This document shows, in pieces, positions 42,889 through 51,039 of a stretch of 64,000 nucleotides of DNA. Each line of letters starts with the position of its first letter. The first letter of the stretch is position 1. The notes beneath the pieces were generated by a model. It did no database searches, had not been told where the DNA came from, and saw nothing but the letters and a program-made list of their open reading frames with translations. The stretch is taken from assembly GCF_003014485.1 (NCBI RefSeq), contig NZ_PYGA01000007.1, forward strand, positions 62,001 to 126,000, given 5' to 3'. The position numbers and the translations under genes are program-made. This DNA comes from Murinocardiopsis flavida (GTDB lineage Bacteria > Actinomycetota > Actinomycetes > Streptosporangiales > Streptosporangiaceae).

Positions 42889-44078
42889 GCGGCGGCCCGT
42901 TGGAGGGGATCCTTGTCGCCGACTTCAGCCGGGTCCTCGCCGGCCCGCTCGCGAGCAGCACCCTGGCCGACTTCGGAGCGACCGTCGTCAAGGTCGAGCG
43001 CCCCGGCGGCGGGGACGACACCCGCGCATGGGGCCCGCCGTGGACGGGAGAGTCGTCCGCCTACTTCGAGTGCGCGAACCGGAGCAAGCGCAGCGCAGCC
43101 CTCGACCTCGCCGAACCCGAGGGCGCGGCGGCGGCCCGGGCCCTCGCGCGCCGCGCCGACGTCGTCGTGGAGAACTTCCGGCCCGGCGGGCTCGCGCGCT
43201 ACGGGCTCGGCTACGACCAGGTGCGCGCCGCGAACCCCGGGGTCGTGTACTGCTCCATCTCGGGGTTCGGCAGCGCCGGAGGCGCCTCGCTGTCCGGGTA
43301 CGACTTCATCGTGCAGGCGGTCGGCGGCCTCATGAGCATCACCGGTGCGCCGGACGCGGCTCCGACCAAGGCCGGTGTGGCGCTCGTCGACGTCCTCACC
43401 GGCAAGGACGCCGTGACCGGGATCCTCGCCGCGCTGCGCCACCGCGACAGCACCGGCGCGGGCCAGCACGTCGAGGTGAACCTGCTCGCCAGCCTCCTCG
43501 CCTCGCTCGCCAACCAGTCGGCCGGCTACCTCGCCACCGGGGACAGCCCGCGGCGCATGGGCAACCGGCACCCCTCGATCGCCCCGTACGAGACGCTGGC
43601 CTGCGCCGACGGCCTGCTCGCCGTCGCGGCTGGCAACGACCGGCAGTTCGGGGCGCTGGGCCGCGCCGTCGGGCGCCCGGAACTCGCCGACGACCCCCGG
43701 TTCCGCGGCAACGCCGACCGCGTGCGCAACCGCGACGCGCTGGTCGCGGAGTTGGAAGGGGCGCTGGCGCACCGGACAACGGCGGCGTGGGAGGAGCGGC
43801 TGCGCGCGGCTGGGGTCCCGTGCGGGCCCGTGAACGACATCGGCACGGCGTTCGCGTTCGCCGCGGACCTCGGGCTCGACCCGCTGCACGACATGGGCGA
43901 GGGGCGCATCGCGCAGCCGCGCAACCCGATCGGCCTGTCCGGTTCGCCGCCGACCGCCCCGACCCCGCCGCCCCGGCTGGGCGAGCACACGGACGAGGTG
44001 CTCGCCTGGCTGACGTCCGAGGCACCGGCGCCGCTGTCCCCGCTGCCCGGGCCCGGCAGCGGGCCGCCCGCACCGTAA
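42885..44078 (+). CDS. CaiB/BaiF class III CoA-transferase
   Basis: A 397-aa CoA transferase. The N-terminal GILVADFSRVLAGPLASSTLADFGATVVKVERPGGGDDTR contains the class III fold start. The catalytic Asp is expected in ALVDVLTGKDAVTGILAALRHR; GNRHPSIAPYETLACADGLLAVAAGND is the C-terminal signature. Human SUGCT, a family member, moves CoA from succinyl-CoA to glutarate; since glutaryl-CoA dehydrogenase follows, this enzyme probably activates glutarate. The ATG overlaps the leader ORF stop. A 127-base gap separates it from gcdH. Confidence 0.9.
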   Translation: MSGGPLEGILVADFSRVLAGPLASSTLADFGATVVKVERPGGGDDTRAWGPPWTGESSAYFECANRSKRSAALDLAEPEGAAAARALARRADVVVENFRPGGLARYGLGYDQVRAANPGVVYCSISGFGSAGGASLSGYDFIVQAVGGLMSITGAPDAAPTKAGVALVDVLTGKDAVTGILAALRHRDSTGAGQHVEVNLLASLLASLANQSAGYLATGDSPRRMGNRHPSIAPYETLACADGLLAVAAGNDRQFGALGRAVGRPELADDPRFRGNADRVRNRDALVAELEGALAHRTTAAWEERLRAAGVPCGPVNDIGTAFAFAADLGLDPLHDMGEGRIAQPRNPIGLSGSPPTAPTPPPRLGEHTDEVLAWLTSEAPAPLSPLPGPGSGPPAP

Positions 44079-44127
44079 CCGCCGCGCACTCCACCGGACA
44101 CCGGGCCCCGCCTGGTGCCCGCGCCAT

Positions 44128-44207
44128 CCGCCAACCATTTTCTTAGGGACACCCATCAGCCACACCCGGTCCTCCCGGACCGCCAACCATTCTTAGGGAA
44201 CACCCAT
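44128..44207 (+). repeat. Imperfect tandem duplication of the gcdH translation-start region
   Basis: A block of about 29 bases, CGCCAACCATT..CTTAGGGA..CACCCAT, occurs twice 51-52 bases apart (44128-44156 and 44179-44207). The downstream copy includes the true start (CCCATG), the upstream copy has CCCATC in its place and cannot start. It looks like a duplicated ribosome site with one decayed copy. Confidence 0.8.
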
Positions 44208-45396
44208 GACCACGCGCACACCGCTCCCCCGGTTCGACAGCGCGGACCCCATCGGGATCGACGACTGCCTGACGGCAGAGGAGGCCGAGATCCGCGCCAC
44301 GGTGCGCAGGTTCTGCGCCGACCGCGTCGCCCCCGGCATCGCCGACTGGTACGAGCAGGGCCGACTGCCCGACGTGCGGGAACTCGCCCGCGAACTCGGG
44401 CGGATCGGCGTGCTCGGCATGCACCTCGACGGCTACGGCTGCGCGGGCATGAGCGCGGTGGACTACGGGCTCGCCTGCCTGGAACTGGAGGCCGCCGACT
44501 CGGGCATCCGGTCGCTGGTCTCCGTGCAGGGATCGCTGGCGATGTTCGCGCTCTGGCGCTTCGGCAGCGAGGAGCAGAAGCAGGCCTGGCTGCCGGACAT
44601 GGCGGCGGGCACCGCGATCGGCTGCTTCGGGCTGACGGAGCCCGACAACGGGTCCGACCCCGCTGCGATGCGCACCCGGGCCCGGCGCGACGGCTCCGAC
44701 TGGGTCCTCGACGGCCGCAAGATGTGGATCACCAACGGATCGGTCGCGAGCGCGGCGATCGTGTGGGCGCAGACCGAGGACGGCGTCCGCGGGTTCGTCG
44801 TACCGGCCGGCACCCCCGGTTTCACCGCGGTCGACATGGCGCACAAGGGATCGCTGCGGGCCTCCGTCACCAGCGAGCTCGTCCTCGACGGGGTACGGCT
44901 GCCCGCCGACGCGCTGCTGCCAGGAGCCCAGGGGCTCGGCGGCCCGCTGTCGTGCCTGAACGAGGCGAGGTACGGGATCGTGTGGGGCTCGATGGGGGCC
45001 GCCCGCTCGGCCTTCGAGTGCGCCCTGGACTACGCGGGATCGCGGGTGCAGTTCGGCAAGCCCATCGCGTCCTTCCAGCTCACCCAGGCCAAGCTCGCGG
45101 ACATGGCCGTCGAGCTGCACAAGGGCATCCTGCTCGCCCTCCACCTGGGCCGGCGCAAGGACGCCGCGCGGCTGCGGCACGAGCAGGTCAGCTTCGGCAA
45201 GCTGAACAACGTGCGCGAGGCCCTGGACATCTGCCGGACCGCCCGCACCATCCTCGGCGCGAACGGGATCTCCTACGAGTACCCGGTGATGCGCCACATG
45301 GCCAACCTGGAATCGGTGCTCACCTACGAGGGCACCAGCGAAATGCACACCCTCGTCCTGGGCAACGCCCTAACCGGAACCCCGGCCTTCCGCTAA
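44206..45396 (+). CDS. gcdH: Glutaryl-CoA dehydrogenase
   Basis: A 396-aa FAD acyl-CoA dehydrogenase that oxidises and decarboxylates glutaryl-CoA to crotonyl-CoA. GCFGLTEPDNGSDPAAMRTRA, WITNGSVASAAIVWA, CLNEARYGIVWGSMGAARSAFECALDY, QFGKPIASFQLTQAKLADM and ILGANGISYEYPVMRHMANLESVLTYEGT match GcdH much better than short-chain acyl-CoA dehydrogenases. Catalytic Glu375 is in TYEGT. AGGGAAC is the ribosome site. With the upstream CoA transferase it gives glutarate catabolism, and with the aminotransferase a lysine/5-aminovalerate end route. Confidence 0.95.
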   Translation: MTTRTPLPRFDSADPIGIDDCLTAEEAEIRATVRRFCADRVAPGIADWYEQGRLPDVRELARELGRIGVLGMHLDGYGCAGMSAVDYGLACLELEAADSGIRSLVSVQGSLAMFALWRFGSEEQKQAWLPDMAAGTAIGCFGLTEPDNGSDPAAMRTRARRDGSDWVLDGRKMWITNGSVASAAIVWAQTEDGVRGFVVPAGTPGFTAVDMAHKGSLRASVTSELVLDGVRLPADALLPGAQGLGGPLSCLNEARYGIVWGSMGAARSAFECALDYAGSRVQFGKPIASFQLTQAKLADMAVELHKGILLALHLGRRKDAARLRHEQVSFGKLNNVREALDICRTARTILGANGISYEYPVMRHMANLESVLTYEGTSEMHTLVLGNALTGTPAFR

Positions 45397-45622
45397 CGGA
45401 GCCCCTGCCCCCGCCGACCGACCTAGGACCATAGCCATTCCCTATGGAAATCTGATATTTGTTAATGCGAACTCTGTGGCACGAGAAGCTCCGGGGACCA
45501 TCATTGCGGATCCGTGTCAGAAAAACGGCGCCGGTTACACCGCGTGACTATCCCGATTCAATGCGACTACAGGGCTCACTCGGTTGCATAAATCGAATAT
45601 CAGTCAGTCGCGGAGGTACCAC

Positions 45623-46705
45623 ATGGAATTTGACGACAAGATCGCTGCACTTTCCGCGAAGTTGCAGAACCAGCGTCATGGAATACAGACCGAGGAAGCC
45701 ACCAAGAACGCCTTCATCATGCCGTTCATCTCAACGATCCTCGGTTACGACATATTCGATCCACACGAGGTGGTACCCGAGTTCACCGCCGACGTGGGCG
45801 TAAAAAAGGGCGAAAAGATCGACTATGCGATCATGCGCGACGGCGAGGTTCAGATCCTCATCGAATGCAAGAAGTCGAGCGAGCCGCTCAGGATCGAGCA
45901 CGCCTCACAACTCTATCGATACTTCGCTGTAACGAACGCGCGGATCGCCGTACTCACCAACGGCGGCACCTACCAGTTCTACACAGATCTCGATGCGCAG
46001 AACAGAATGGATGAAAAGCCGTTCCTGGTCTTCGACTTCAATGACATTGACTACTCGCTGCTGCCGGAACTGCGCAAGCTGACGAAGGAAACCTTCGACC
46101 TTGAATCGATCATCAGTGCGGCAGGCGAACTGAAGTACATCGGCGAGATCAAGCGCACGCTTGCAGCACAGTTCAGGGAGCCCGACGATGAGTGGATAAG
46201 GTTCTTCACGAACCGTGTCTACGAGGGTTCGTTCACCAGGAAGGTGCGCGAGCAGTTCACACCGCTCGTCAAGAAGGCAGCCTCCCAATACGTGAACGAC
46301 CAGGTGAACGATCGACTGAAGACTGCACTGGGCTCAAGTTTCCCCGAGACCGGTGCGGAGCCCGTCGGCAGCGATGAAGTCGCCGTGGAGGACCTGGACC
46401 GCGACACAAAGATCGAGACCACCCTCGAAGAGCTAGAGGGGTACCAGATCGTCAAGGCGATCGCCTGTAGTGAAGTGAAACCTCAGCGGATCGCCCATCG
46501 CGACTCCAAGTCATATTTCGCCATCCTGCTGGACGATAACAACCGGAAGACGATCGCGCGGCTGCATTTCAATGGGAAGTCAAAGAAGTATCTCGGTATC
46601 TTCGATGCCAAGAAGAACGAGAATCGCCATCTTATCGAATCCCTCGATGACATCTACCTCCACACCGAAGCCATCCGCGAGGCGGTACGAAACCACCTGA
46701 CCTAG
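45623..46705 (+). CDS. Solitary HsdR_N-type PD-(D/E)xK nuclease-like protein, low GC
   Basis: A 360-aa protein. Its first 150 residues match the N-terminal nuclease domain of type I restriction HsdR: EEATKNAFIMPFISTILGYD, then Asp67 in KIDYAIMRDGEV and Glu81-Cys-Lys83 in ILIECKK as the PD-(D/E)xK site, then QLYRYFAVTNARIAVLTNGGTYQFYTDL. There is no helicase. The C-terminal 130 residues are distinct (EELEGYQIVKAIACSEVKP, ARLHFNGKSKKYLGIFDAKK). The codon use has many A/T-ending codons, unlike all neighbours, so it was acquired horizontally. A strong CGGAGGT site fixes the ATG at 45623. No HsdM or HsdS is nearby. A stand-alone defence nuclease is plausible. Confidence 0.88.
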   Translation: MEFDDKIAALSAKLQNQRHGIQTEEATKNAFIMPFISTILGYDIFDPHEVVPEFTADVGVKKGEKIDYAIMRDGEVQILIECKKSSEPLRIEHASQLYRYFAVTNARIAVLTNGGTYQFYTDLDAQNRMDEKPFLVFDFNDIDYSLLPELRKLTKETFDLESIISAAGELKYIGEIKRTLAAQFREPDDEWIRFFTNRVYEGSFTRKVREQFTPLVKKAASQYVNDQVNDRLKTALGSSFPETGAEPVGSDEVAVEDLDRDTKIETTLEELEGYQIVKAIACSEVKPQRIAHRDSKSYFAILLDDNNRKTIARLHFNGKSKKYLGIFDAKKNENRHLIESLDDIYLHTEAIREAVRNHLT

Positions 46706-46790
46706 CACGAGCGCGACGAATCGCAGGGCATGGGTTCACGGCTGGGACGGGCACCATGGGGCACGGGGGTGGGTGGAGACTGGTGGGACT

Positions 46791-46832
46791 CCCCGGGGCG
46801 CGGGGTGCCCTGCTCGTGGGGGTGCCCCGGGG
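46791..46832. terminator. Possible hairpin between nuclease and HAAS genes
   Basis: CCCCGGGGC at 46791 and GCCCCGGGG at 46824 can pair across a 24-base G-rich loop in the space between two convergent genes. No T-tract follows. The whole interval 46730-46845 is G/C-runs without a gene. Confidence 0.35.
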
Positions 46833-46845
46833 CGCCGCGGGGGGC

Positions 46846-47811
46846 TCAGCCGCGGGCGGCGAACGGGCGCGCCTCGCGGAAGCGCGTGATCACGGCTCCG
46901 GCGCTCACCGCGAGGACCACCAGTACCGCGGCGGTGTAGAACGAGTCGGGCGTGGTCCAGTCCCCGTTGAAGTCCGTCAGGAAGGCGGGGTTGAAGAACT
47001 CCTGCCGGTACAGGACCCACGCCAGCGGCAGCGCGAACAGCGCCTCGGCCGCCGCGTACCAGGCGGCCCGCTGCACGGTCCAGCCGCGCGCGGCGACCCG
47101 GACCAGTTCGAGGACCACGACACCGGCCAGCCCGGCGAGGATCGGCCAGATCCAGCCCGACCACAGGCCCGGGTCGAGCACCTGGAGCCGGTCGCCGCCC
47201 GCGCCGCCGGCACGGTAGGGCGCCGCGGTGTGCTGCCAGACGATCAGCCCGATCAGCAGCGCGTTGCCGATCGCGGCGGCGCAGGCCCCCACCCCGCCTC
47301 TGTCGGACGGCCGGTGTTCGGGCAGGTCGTCGGGGCTCCATGGACTGGCGCGGCGCTCCGGAGCCGCGCTCCCCTGGGCCCGCTCGACCAGGGCGAACAC
47401 CACGGTGAGCCAGGCGACCATCTGGGCGCCGACGGTGATCACCGTGCCGATGCCGGTGCCGATGACCGTGCCCAGGCCGGCGCCGTCGATGACGTCGAGT
47501 ACCACGGCCACGGCGGTCACCACCGGGAGCACGGCCGTCAGCAGGAGGACCAGGACCCGGATGTAGGTGGGGTAGAGGTCGGGGCCGATCAGCACGGTCG
47601 GCCGGTCCGCGTAGCGCGCGGCGAGCAGGGCGGGGTCGCCCATCTCGGTGAGCACGTCGCGCTCTGCCTCGTCAGTGGCGGCCGGTTCGCGGGCCTCGAC
47701 GGTGTCGGCGATCGTCCCGCGCAGCTCCGCGGCGACGTCGTCGCGCTGACCGGCCGGGATGCGGCGGACGACCTCGTGCACGTAGCGCTCGGTCAGTGTG
47801 GTCGTGCTCAT
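46846..47811 (-). CDS. HAAS-domain multi-pass membrane protein
   Basis: A 321-aa protein. Residues 1-70 (TLTERYVHEVVRRIPAGQRDDVAAELRGTIADTVEAR...LTEMGDPALLAARYADRP) form the HAAS signalling helix domain. About seven membrane helices follow. HAAS proteins are usually partnered with PadR regulators and probably control an envelope stress or transporter response. The ATG overlaps the PadR stop by four bases (ATGA). The function is otherwise unknown. Confidence 0.85.
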   Translation of the reverse strand: MSTTTLTERYVHEVVRRIPAGQRDDVAAELRGTIADTVEAREPAATDEAERDVLTEMGDPALLAARYADRPTVLIGPDLYPTYIRVLVLLLTAVLPVVTAVAVVLDVIDGAGLGTVIGTGIGTVITVGAQMVAWLTVVFALVERAQGSAAPERRASPWSPDDLPEHRPSDRGGVGACAAAIGNALLIGLIVWQHTAAPYRAGGAGGDRLQVLDPGLWSGWIWPILAGLAGVVVLELVRVAARGWTVQRAAWYAAAEALFALPLAWVLYRQEFFNPAFLTDFNGDWTTPDSFYTAAVLVVLAVSAGAVITRFREARPFAARG

Positions 47812-48140
47812 CGGTTCTCCTGGGTCAGTCGCGCGATCGAGTCGACGAGGTCCTGCCACTCGCGCACCAGGCCGGTGCGCACCCGGGAGCCTTCGGGGCT
47901 GACCCGGTAGAACTTCCGCGGGCGGGACTCCTCGGTGTTCCATTCGCTGCTGAGCAGCCCTTGCTTCTCCAGGCGGCGCAGCAGCGGGTAGAGGGTGTTG
48001 CCGTCGACGGCGACACCGGCGTCGTTGAGGGTTTCGAGCAGCGCGTAGCCGTACTGCGGCCGCTCCAGCAGCGCCAGGCAGGCGAGGACGACCGTGCCGC
48101 GGCGCAACTCCTGGGTCTGGCTGAGGATCACTTCTGCCAT
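47808..48140 (-). CDS. PadR-family transcriptional regulator
   Basis: A 110-aa winged-helix protein of the short PadR type: LRRGTVVLACLALLERPQYGYALLETLNDAGVAVDGNTLYPLLRRLEKQGLLSSEWNTEESRPRKFYRVSPEG. It ends in a helix that makes the dimer. Coupled to the HAAS membrane gene. The ATG at 48140 excludes a ten-residue upstream extension; the palindromic operator lies 10 bases further upstream, consistent with autorepression. Confidence 0.93.
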   Translation of the reverse strand: MAEVILSQTQELRRGTVVLACLALLERPQYGYALLETLNDAGVAVDGNTLYPLLRRLEKQGLLSSEWNTEESRPRKFYRVSPEGSRVRTGLVREWQDLVDSIARLTQENR

Positions 48141-48150
48141 ACTCACGCGC

Positions 48151-48175
48151 CACACAATACTGTGTGACACACACT
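48151..48175. promoter_or_regulatory. Palindromic operator upstream of padR
   Basis: CACACA-ATAC-TGTGTG (48151-48166) is an inverted repeat, and TGTGTG-A-CACACA (48161-48173) overlaps it. It sits immediately before the PadR start on the divergent side of the S1 protease gene, where an autorepressor would bind. Confidence 0.6.
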
Positions 48176-48322
48176 AATGTCCAACGCCCCATTCGGTACG
48201 GGCGGACCCGACCTTCGTCAGGGGCAGGCGGGCACCTTCGGTCCATGTGCCGCCCCTGGCCGGGCTCCTAGCTTTGTCCCGGTCGGTGCACAGGCGCCGC
48301 GGCGACGAAGTGAGGACGGCAC

Positions 48323-49126
48323 ATGGGCGACAGCAGCAGAGACCGCAATCACCGGGGCGGCACGAGGCGTTCGGCGATGGCGGGAGCGGTGGGCGCGGCG
48401 GCGTTCCTCGCCGCGGCGGCGTGGGCCGCACCGGCGAACGCGATCATCGGGGGCACCGACGCCACCGAGGAGTACCCGTTCATGGTCAGCCTGAGCGACG
48501 ACAAGGGCGTGCACTACTGCGGCGGCGCGCTCATCGACAAGGAATGGCTGGTGACGGCCGGGCACTGCACCGCGGGCGACGCCGAGCAGATCACGGCGCG
48601 GGTCGGCAGCGCCGACAACACCTCGGGCGGCAGCGAGAGGGGCATCGCGCAGATCGTCACGCACCCCGACTACACCGCCGACCCCGAGAACCTGCGCTCC
48701 GACATCGCGCTGATTCGGCTGGACGCGCCGGTCGAGGAGCGCCCGATCGGGATCGCCGCCGAGTCCGGCGCCCCCGGGTCCACCGCCCGCATCATGGGTT
48801 GGGGAATGACCTGCGAGGACGGGAGCGAATGCCCGAACCCGCCGCAGATTTTGCAAGAGCTGGACACCGAGATCGCCGCCGATGACCGGTGCACGGGAAT
48901 CGACGGTGCGGGCGACATCTGCTCCGAGCACCCCACGCGCGAGGCGCAGAGTTGCAGCAACGACTCCGGCGGCCCCATGGTCCAGGGCGGCCCGGGACGG
49001 TGGGAGCTGGTCGGGGCGACCAGCCGCGACGGCGACGCCGAGACCGACCCGAGTTGCGTCGGCCCCGGCGTCTGGACCGACGTCCCTGCGCACGCGGACT
49101 GGATCCGGGCCACGGTCGGCGCCTGA
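48323..49126 (+). CDS. Secreted S1-family serine protease with altered oxyanion site
   Basis: A 267-aa chymotrypsin-fold protease with a signal peptide (residues 1-40, cleavage likely at ANA). The triad is His81 in VTAGHC, Asp127 in SDIALIRLD and Ser215 in SNDSGGP. IIGGTDATEEYPFMVSL starts the mature chain without a long propeptide. The residue two before the catalytic Ser, normally Gly193, is Asn213, and the 189 position is Gln209 instead of Asp, so cleavage after Arg/Lys is not expected. Cys66-Cys82 is the usual disulfide. It acts outside the cell. Confidence 0.92.
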   Translation: MGDSSRDRNHRGGTRRSAMAGAVGAAAFLAAAAWAAPANAIIGGTDATEEYPFMVSLSDDKGVHYCGGALIDKEWLVTAGHCTAGDAEQITARVGSADNTSGGSERGIAQIVTHPDYTADPENLRSDIALIRLDAPVEERPIGIAAESGAPGSTARIMGWGMTCEDGSECPNPPQILQELDTEIAADDRCTGIDGAGDICSEHPTREAQSCSNDSGGPMVQGGPGRWELVGATSRDGDAETDPSCVGPGVWTDVPAHADWIRATVGA

Positions 49127-49135
49127 GCACCCCGG

Positions 49136-49153
49136 CGGGGGCGGCCGCCCCCG
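49136..49153. terminator. Palindrome between converging protease and MerB-like genes
   Basis: CGGGGGCGGCCGCCCCCG is a perfect 18-base palindrome ten bases past the protease stop. It may terminate both genes but has no loop or T-tract of the standard kind. Confidence 0.35.
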
Positions 49154-49162
49154 CGGCGGCCC

Positions 49163-49879
49163 TCAGGCGCCCCCGTCGGTGGGCAGGCCCCAGAACGGGC
49201 CGCGCAGGCCGGCGTCCGCGAAGTAGGCGGCGGCCGAGGCGGGTTCGCGGCGGACGTAGCCGCGGTCCAGGCGCCCCGCGTACCAGCCGCGGGCGAGCCG
49301 CCACAGGGTCGCCAGGTCCATGACGTAGCCGCGCGTGCCGCCGTCGCGCGCCACCAGGGCGGCCACGCAGCCGGTCGAGCAGAACAGGCGCTGGTTGGCG
49401 CAGGTGCGCACGACGTCCGGCCACGCGTCGGCGACCGGTGTGCGGAAATGCGCGACCCCCTCCCCCGCCGGCGGCGCCGCGCGGCCGACCGTCCAGGCGA
49501 GCGCCGCGCCGCAGCCGGGGCAGGCGGTGGCGACGAGGACCTCGGGCTCGGCGGGGACCAGGTGCGGGATGGCGAAGGAGTCCCATGCGCAGCCGCCCCA
49601 CCACAGGGTCCGCGCACCCATGACGGAGAACCCGAGCGGGATCGCGGAGAACGGGTGCGCCATGAGGATGCGGTCGCCGTCGTGCGGGTCGAGCACGACG
49701 TCCCTTGACGCGTGCAGCCGCCGGAACTCCTGCCGGACCTCCGCCGGGGTGCGTCCCACGTCGGTGGCGAGCTCCGCGGGCCGGGGCGCCCGGCCGTCGC
49801 TCGCGAACCGCGTGTAGACGGCCAGCCGGACCTGCTCGGTCCGGTCGGCGGCCGACTGCGCCGAGCCGTTGTCTGCCAT
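49163..49879 (-). CDS. Alkylmercury lyase (MerB)-like protein
   Basis: A 238-aa protein with an N-terminal winged-helix head (RLAVYTRFASDGRAPRPAELATDVGRTPAEVRQEFRRLHASRDVV) and the MerB core. WGGCAWDSFAIPHL provides Cys97 and Asp100, and Cys160 in VVRTCANQRLF corresponds to the second mercury thiolate; these three are the MerB catalytic set. CPGC at 120-123 and FCSTGC at 167-171 add extra cysteines that could bind zinc. No merA, merR or other resistance gene is near, so it may act on another organometal or be a family offshoot. GAGGAC precedes the ATG. Confidence 0.85.
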   Translation of the reverse strand: MADNGSAQSAADRTEQVRLAVYTRFASDGRAPRPAELATDVGRTPAEVRQEFRRLHASRDVVLDPHDGDRILMAHPFSAIPLGFSVMGARTLWWGGCAWDSFAIPHLVPAEPEVLVATACPGCGAALAWTVGRAAPPAGEGVAHFRTPVADAWPDVVRTCANQRLFCSTGCVAALVARDGGTRGYVMDLATLWRLARGWYAGRLDRGYVRREPASAAAYFADAGLRGPFWGLPTDGGA

Positions 49880-49974
49880 CGTCTGTCCTCTGCCGGAGAT
49901 CGGGTGGGGTCGGCGTCCAGGATGGGGCGCGGCGCCCACCGCTGTCTTGAACGCGGGCGCGGGGCGCGGCCGGG

Positions 49975-50964
49975 TCAGCTCCGGGGCGGCGGGGCGAGGG
50001 ACCCGGCCAGGCGGACCGCCGTCGGCAGAGTCCTGCTGGCCGGCCGCGGCGTGCCGGGCTCCGCGTCGATGGTCGCGGCCAGTGCCGACACCGCCCGCTC
50101 CCCCAGTTCGGCGACCGGCACGCGGACCGCCGCCAGCGGGGTGCCGGGCAGGTCGGCGAAGGCCATGTCGTCGGCCGCGGCGACGCTGATGTCCTCGGGC
50201 ACGCGCACGCCGCGCCGGCTCAGTTCGAAGACCAGGCCGAGCAGCACCGCGCTGTTGTAGGCGAGGGCCGCGGTGCAGCCGGACGCGCGGACCGCGTCGG
50301 CGGCGGCCGCGCCTTCGGTGAACTCCGGCCGCATCGGCCCGAAGACCTGGATGCGCAGGTCCGGCCGTGTCGCGTGGTCGGCGAGGGTCTGCCTGCGGCG
50401 CCGGTCCATCCAGGACCCGGGCGGGCCGGCGAGGTAGGCGACGTCGGTGTGGCCGAGTTCGACCAGGCGGTCGTGGATGCGGCCCAGCCCGCCGGGGGTG
50501 TCGACGGTGTAGGACGTGAGGCCGCCGACCTTGCGGTTGACGACGACGACGGGCCTGCGCTCGTTGACCCGCTTCAGTTCGTCGGCCGTACCCACGGGCA
50601 TGAGCAGGACGAAGCCGTCGACCTGGCCTTCGAGCTCGCTGAGGGCGGCGGCCTCGCGTTCGGCCGAGCCGTCGGTGACGGCGATGATGAGCCACCGGCC
50701 GGTCTCCTTCGCCATGGCCTGGGCGCCGGCGATGGTGCCCGCGTAGAAGGGGTTGTCCAGGCCGGGGACGAGCATGGCCAGGAACCCGGTGCGCCCGGTG
50801 GTGAGGGCGCGGGCCGCGGGGTTGGCGCGGAAGCCGACCCGCTCCGCCGCGGCGCGTACGCGCTCCAGTGTGCGGGGCGAGACCATGTCGGGCCGGGTCA
50901 TGGCCCTGGACACCGTCGAGGCGGAGACCCCTGCGAGCCGCGCCACGTCCTCAAGCCCTGCCAT
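49975..50964 (-). CDS. LacI-family transcriptional regulator
   Basis: A 329-aa regulator. The DNA-binding head is MAGLEDVARLAGVSASTVSRAMTRPDMVSPRTLERVRAAAERVGFRANPAARAL; a periplasmic-binding-protein-like sensor domain follows (FLAMLVPGLDNPFYAGTIAGAQ, SVAAADDMAFADLPGTPLAAVRVPVAELG). The ATG at 50964 has AAGGGAG upstream. It reads divergently from the ABC/nucleoside hydrolase/adenine deaminase operon and very probably represses it through twin operators 75 bases upstream. The ligand may be a purine nucleoside. Confidence 0.95.
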   Translation of the reverse strand: MAGLEDVARLAGVSASTVSRAMTRPDMVSPRTLERVRAAAERVGFRANPAARALTTGRTGFLAMLVPGLDNPFYAGTIAGAQAMAKETGRWLIIAVTDGSAEREAAALSELEGQVDGFVLLMPVGTADELKRVNERRPVVVVNRKVGGLTSYTVDTPGGLGRIHDRLVELGHTDVAYLAGPPGSWMDRRRRQTLADHATRPDLRIQVFGPMRPEFTEGAAAADAVRASGCTAALAYNSAVLLGLVFELSRRGVRVPEDISVAAADDMAFADLPGTPLAAVRVPVAELGERAVSALAATIDAEPGTPRPASRTLPTAVRLAGSLAPPPRS

Positions 50965-51039
50965 TGCGGCTCCCTTGCCTCGTCCCCGCACCGCCGTACC
51001 GCTCCCGCCTGGCGGGGCGCGCGATCACAGGCTACGATG

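Noticed and set aside
45397-45622. Attachment site or insertion sequence beside the low-GC nuclease gene
   Set aside because: The AT-rich leader has no terminal inverted repeats, target duplication or transposase/integrase in the vicinity.
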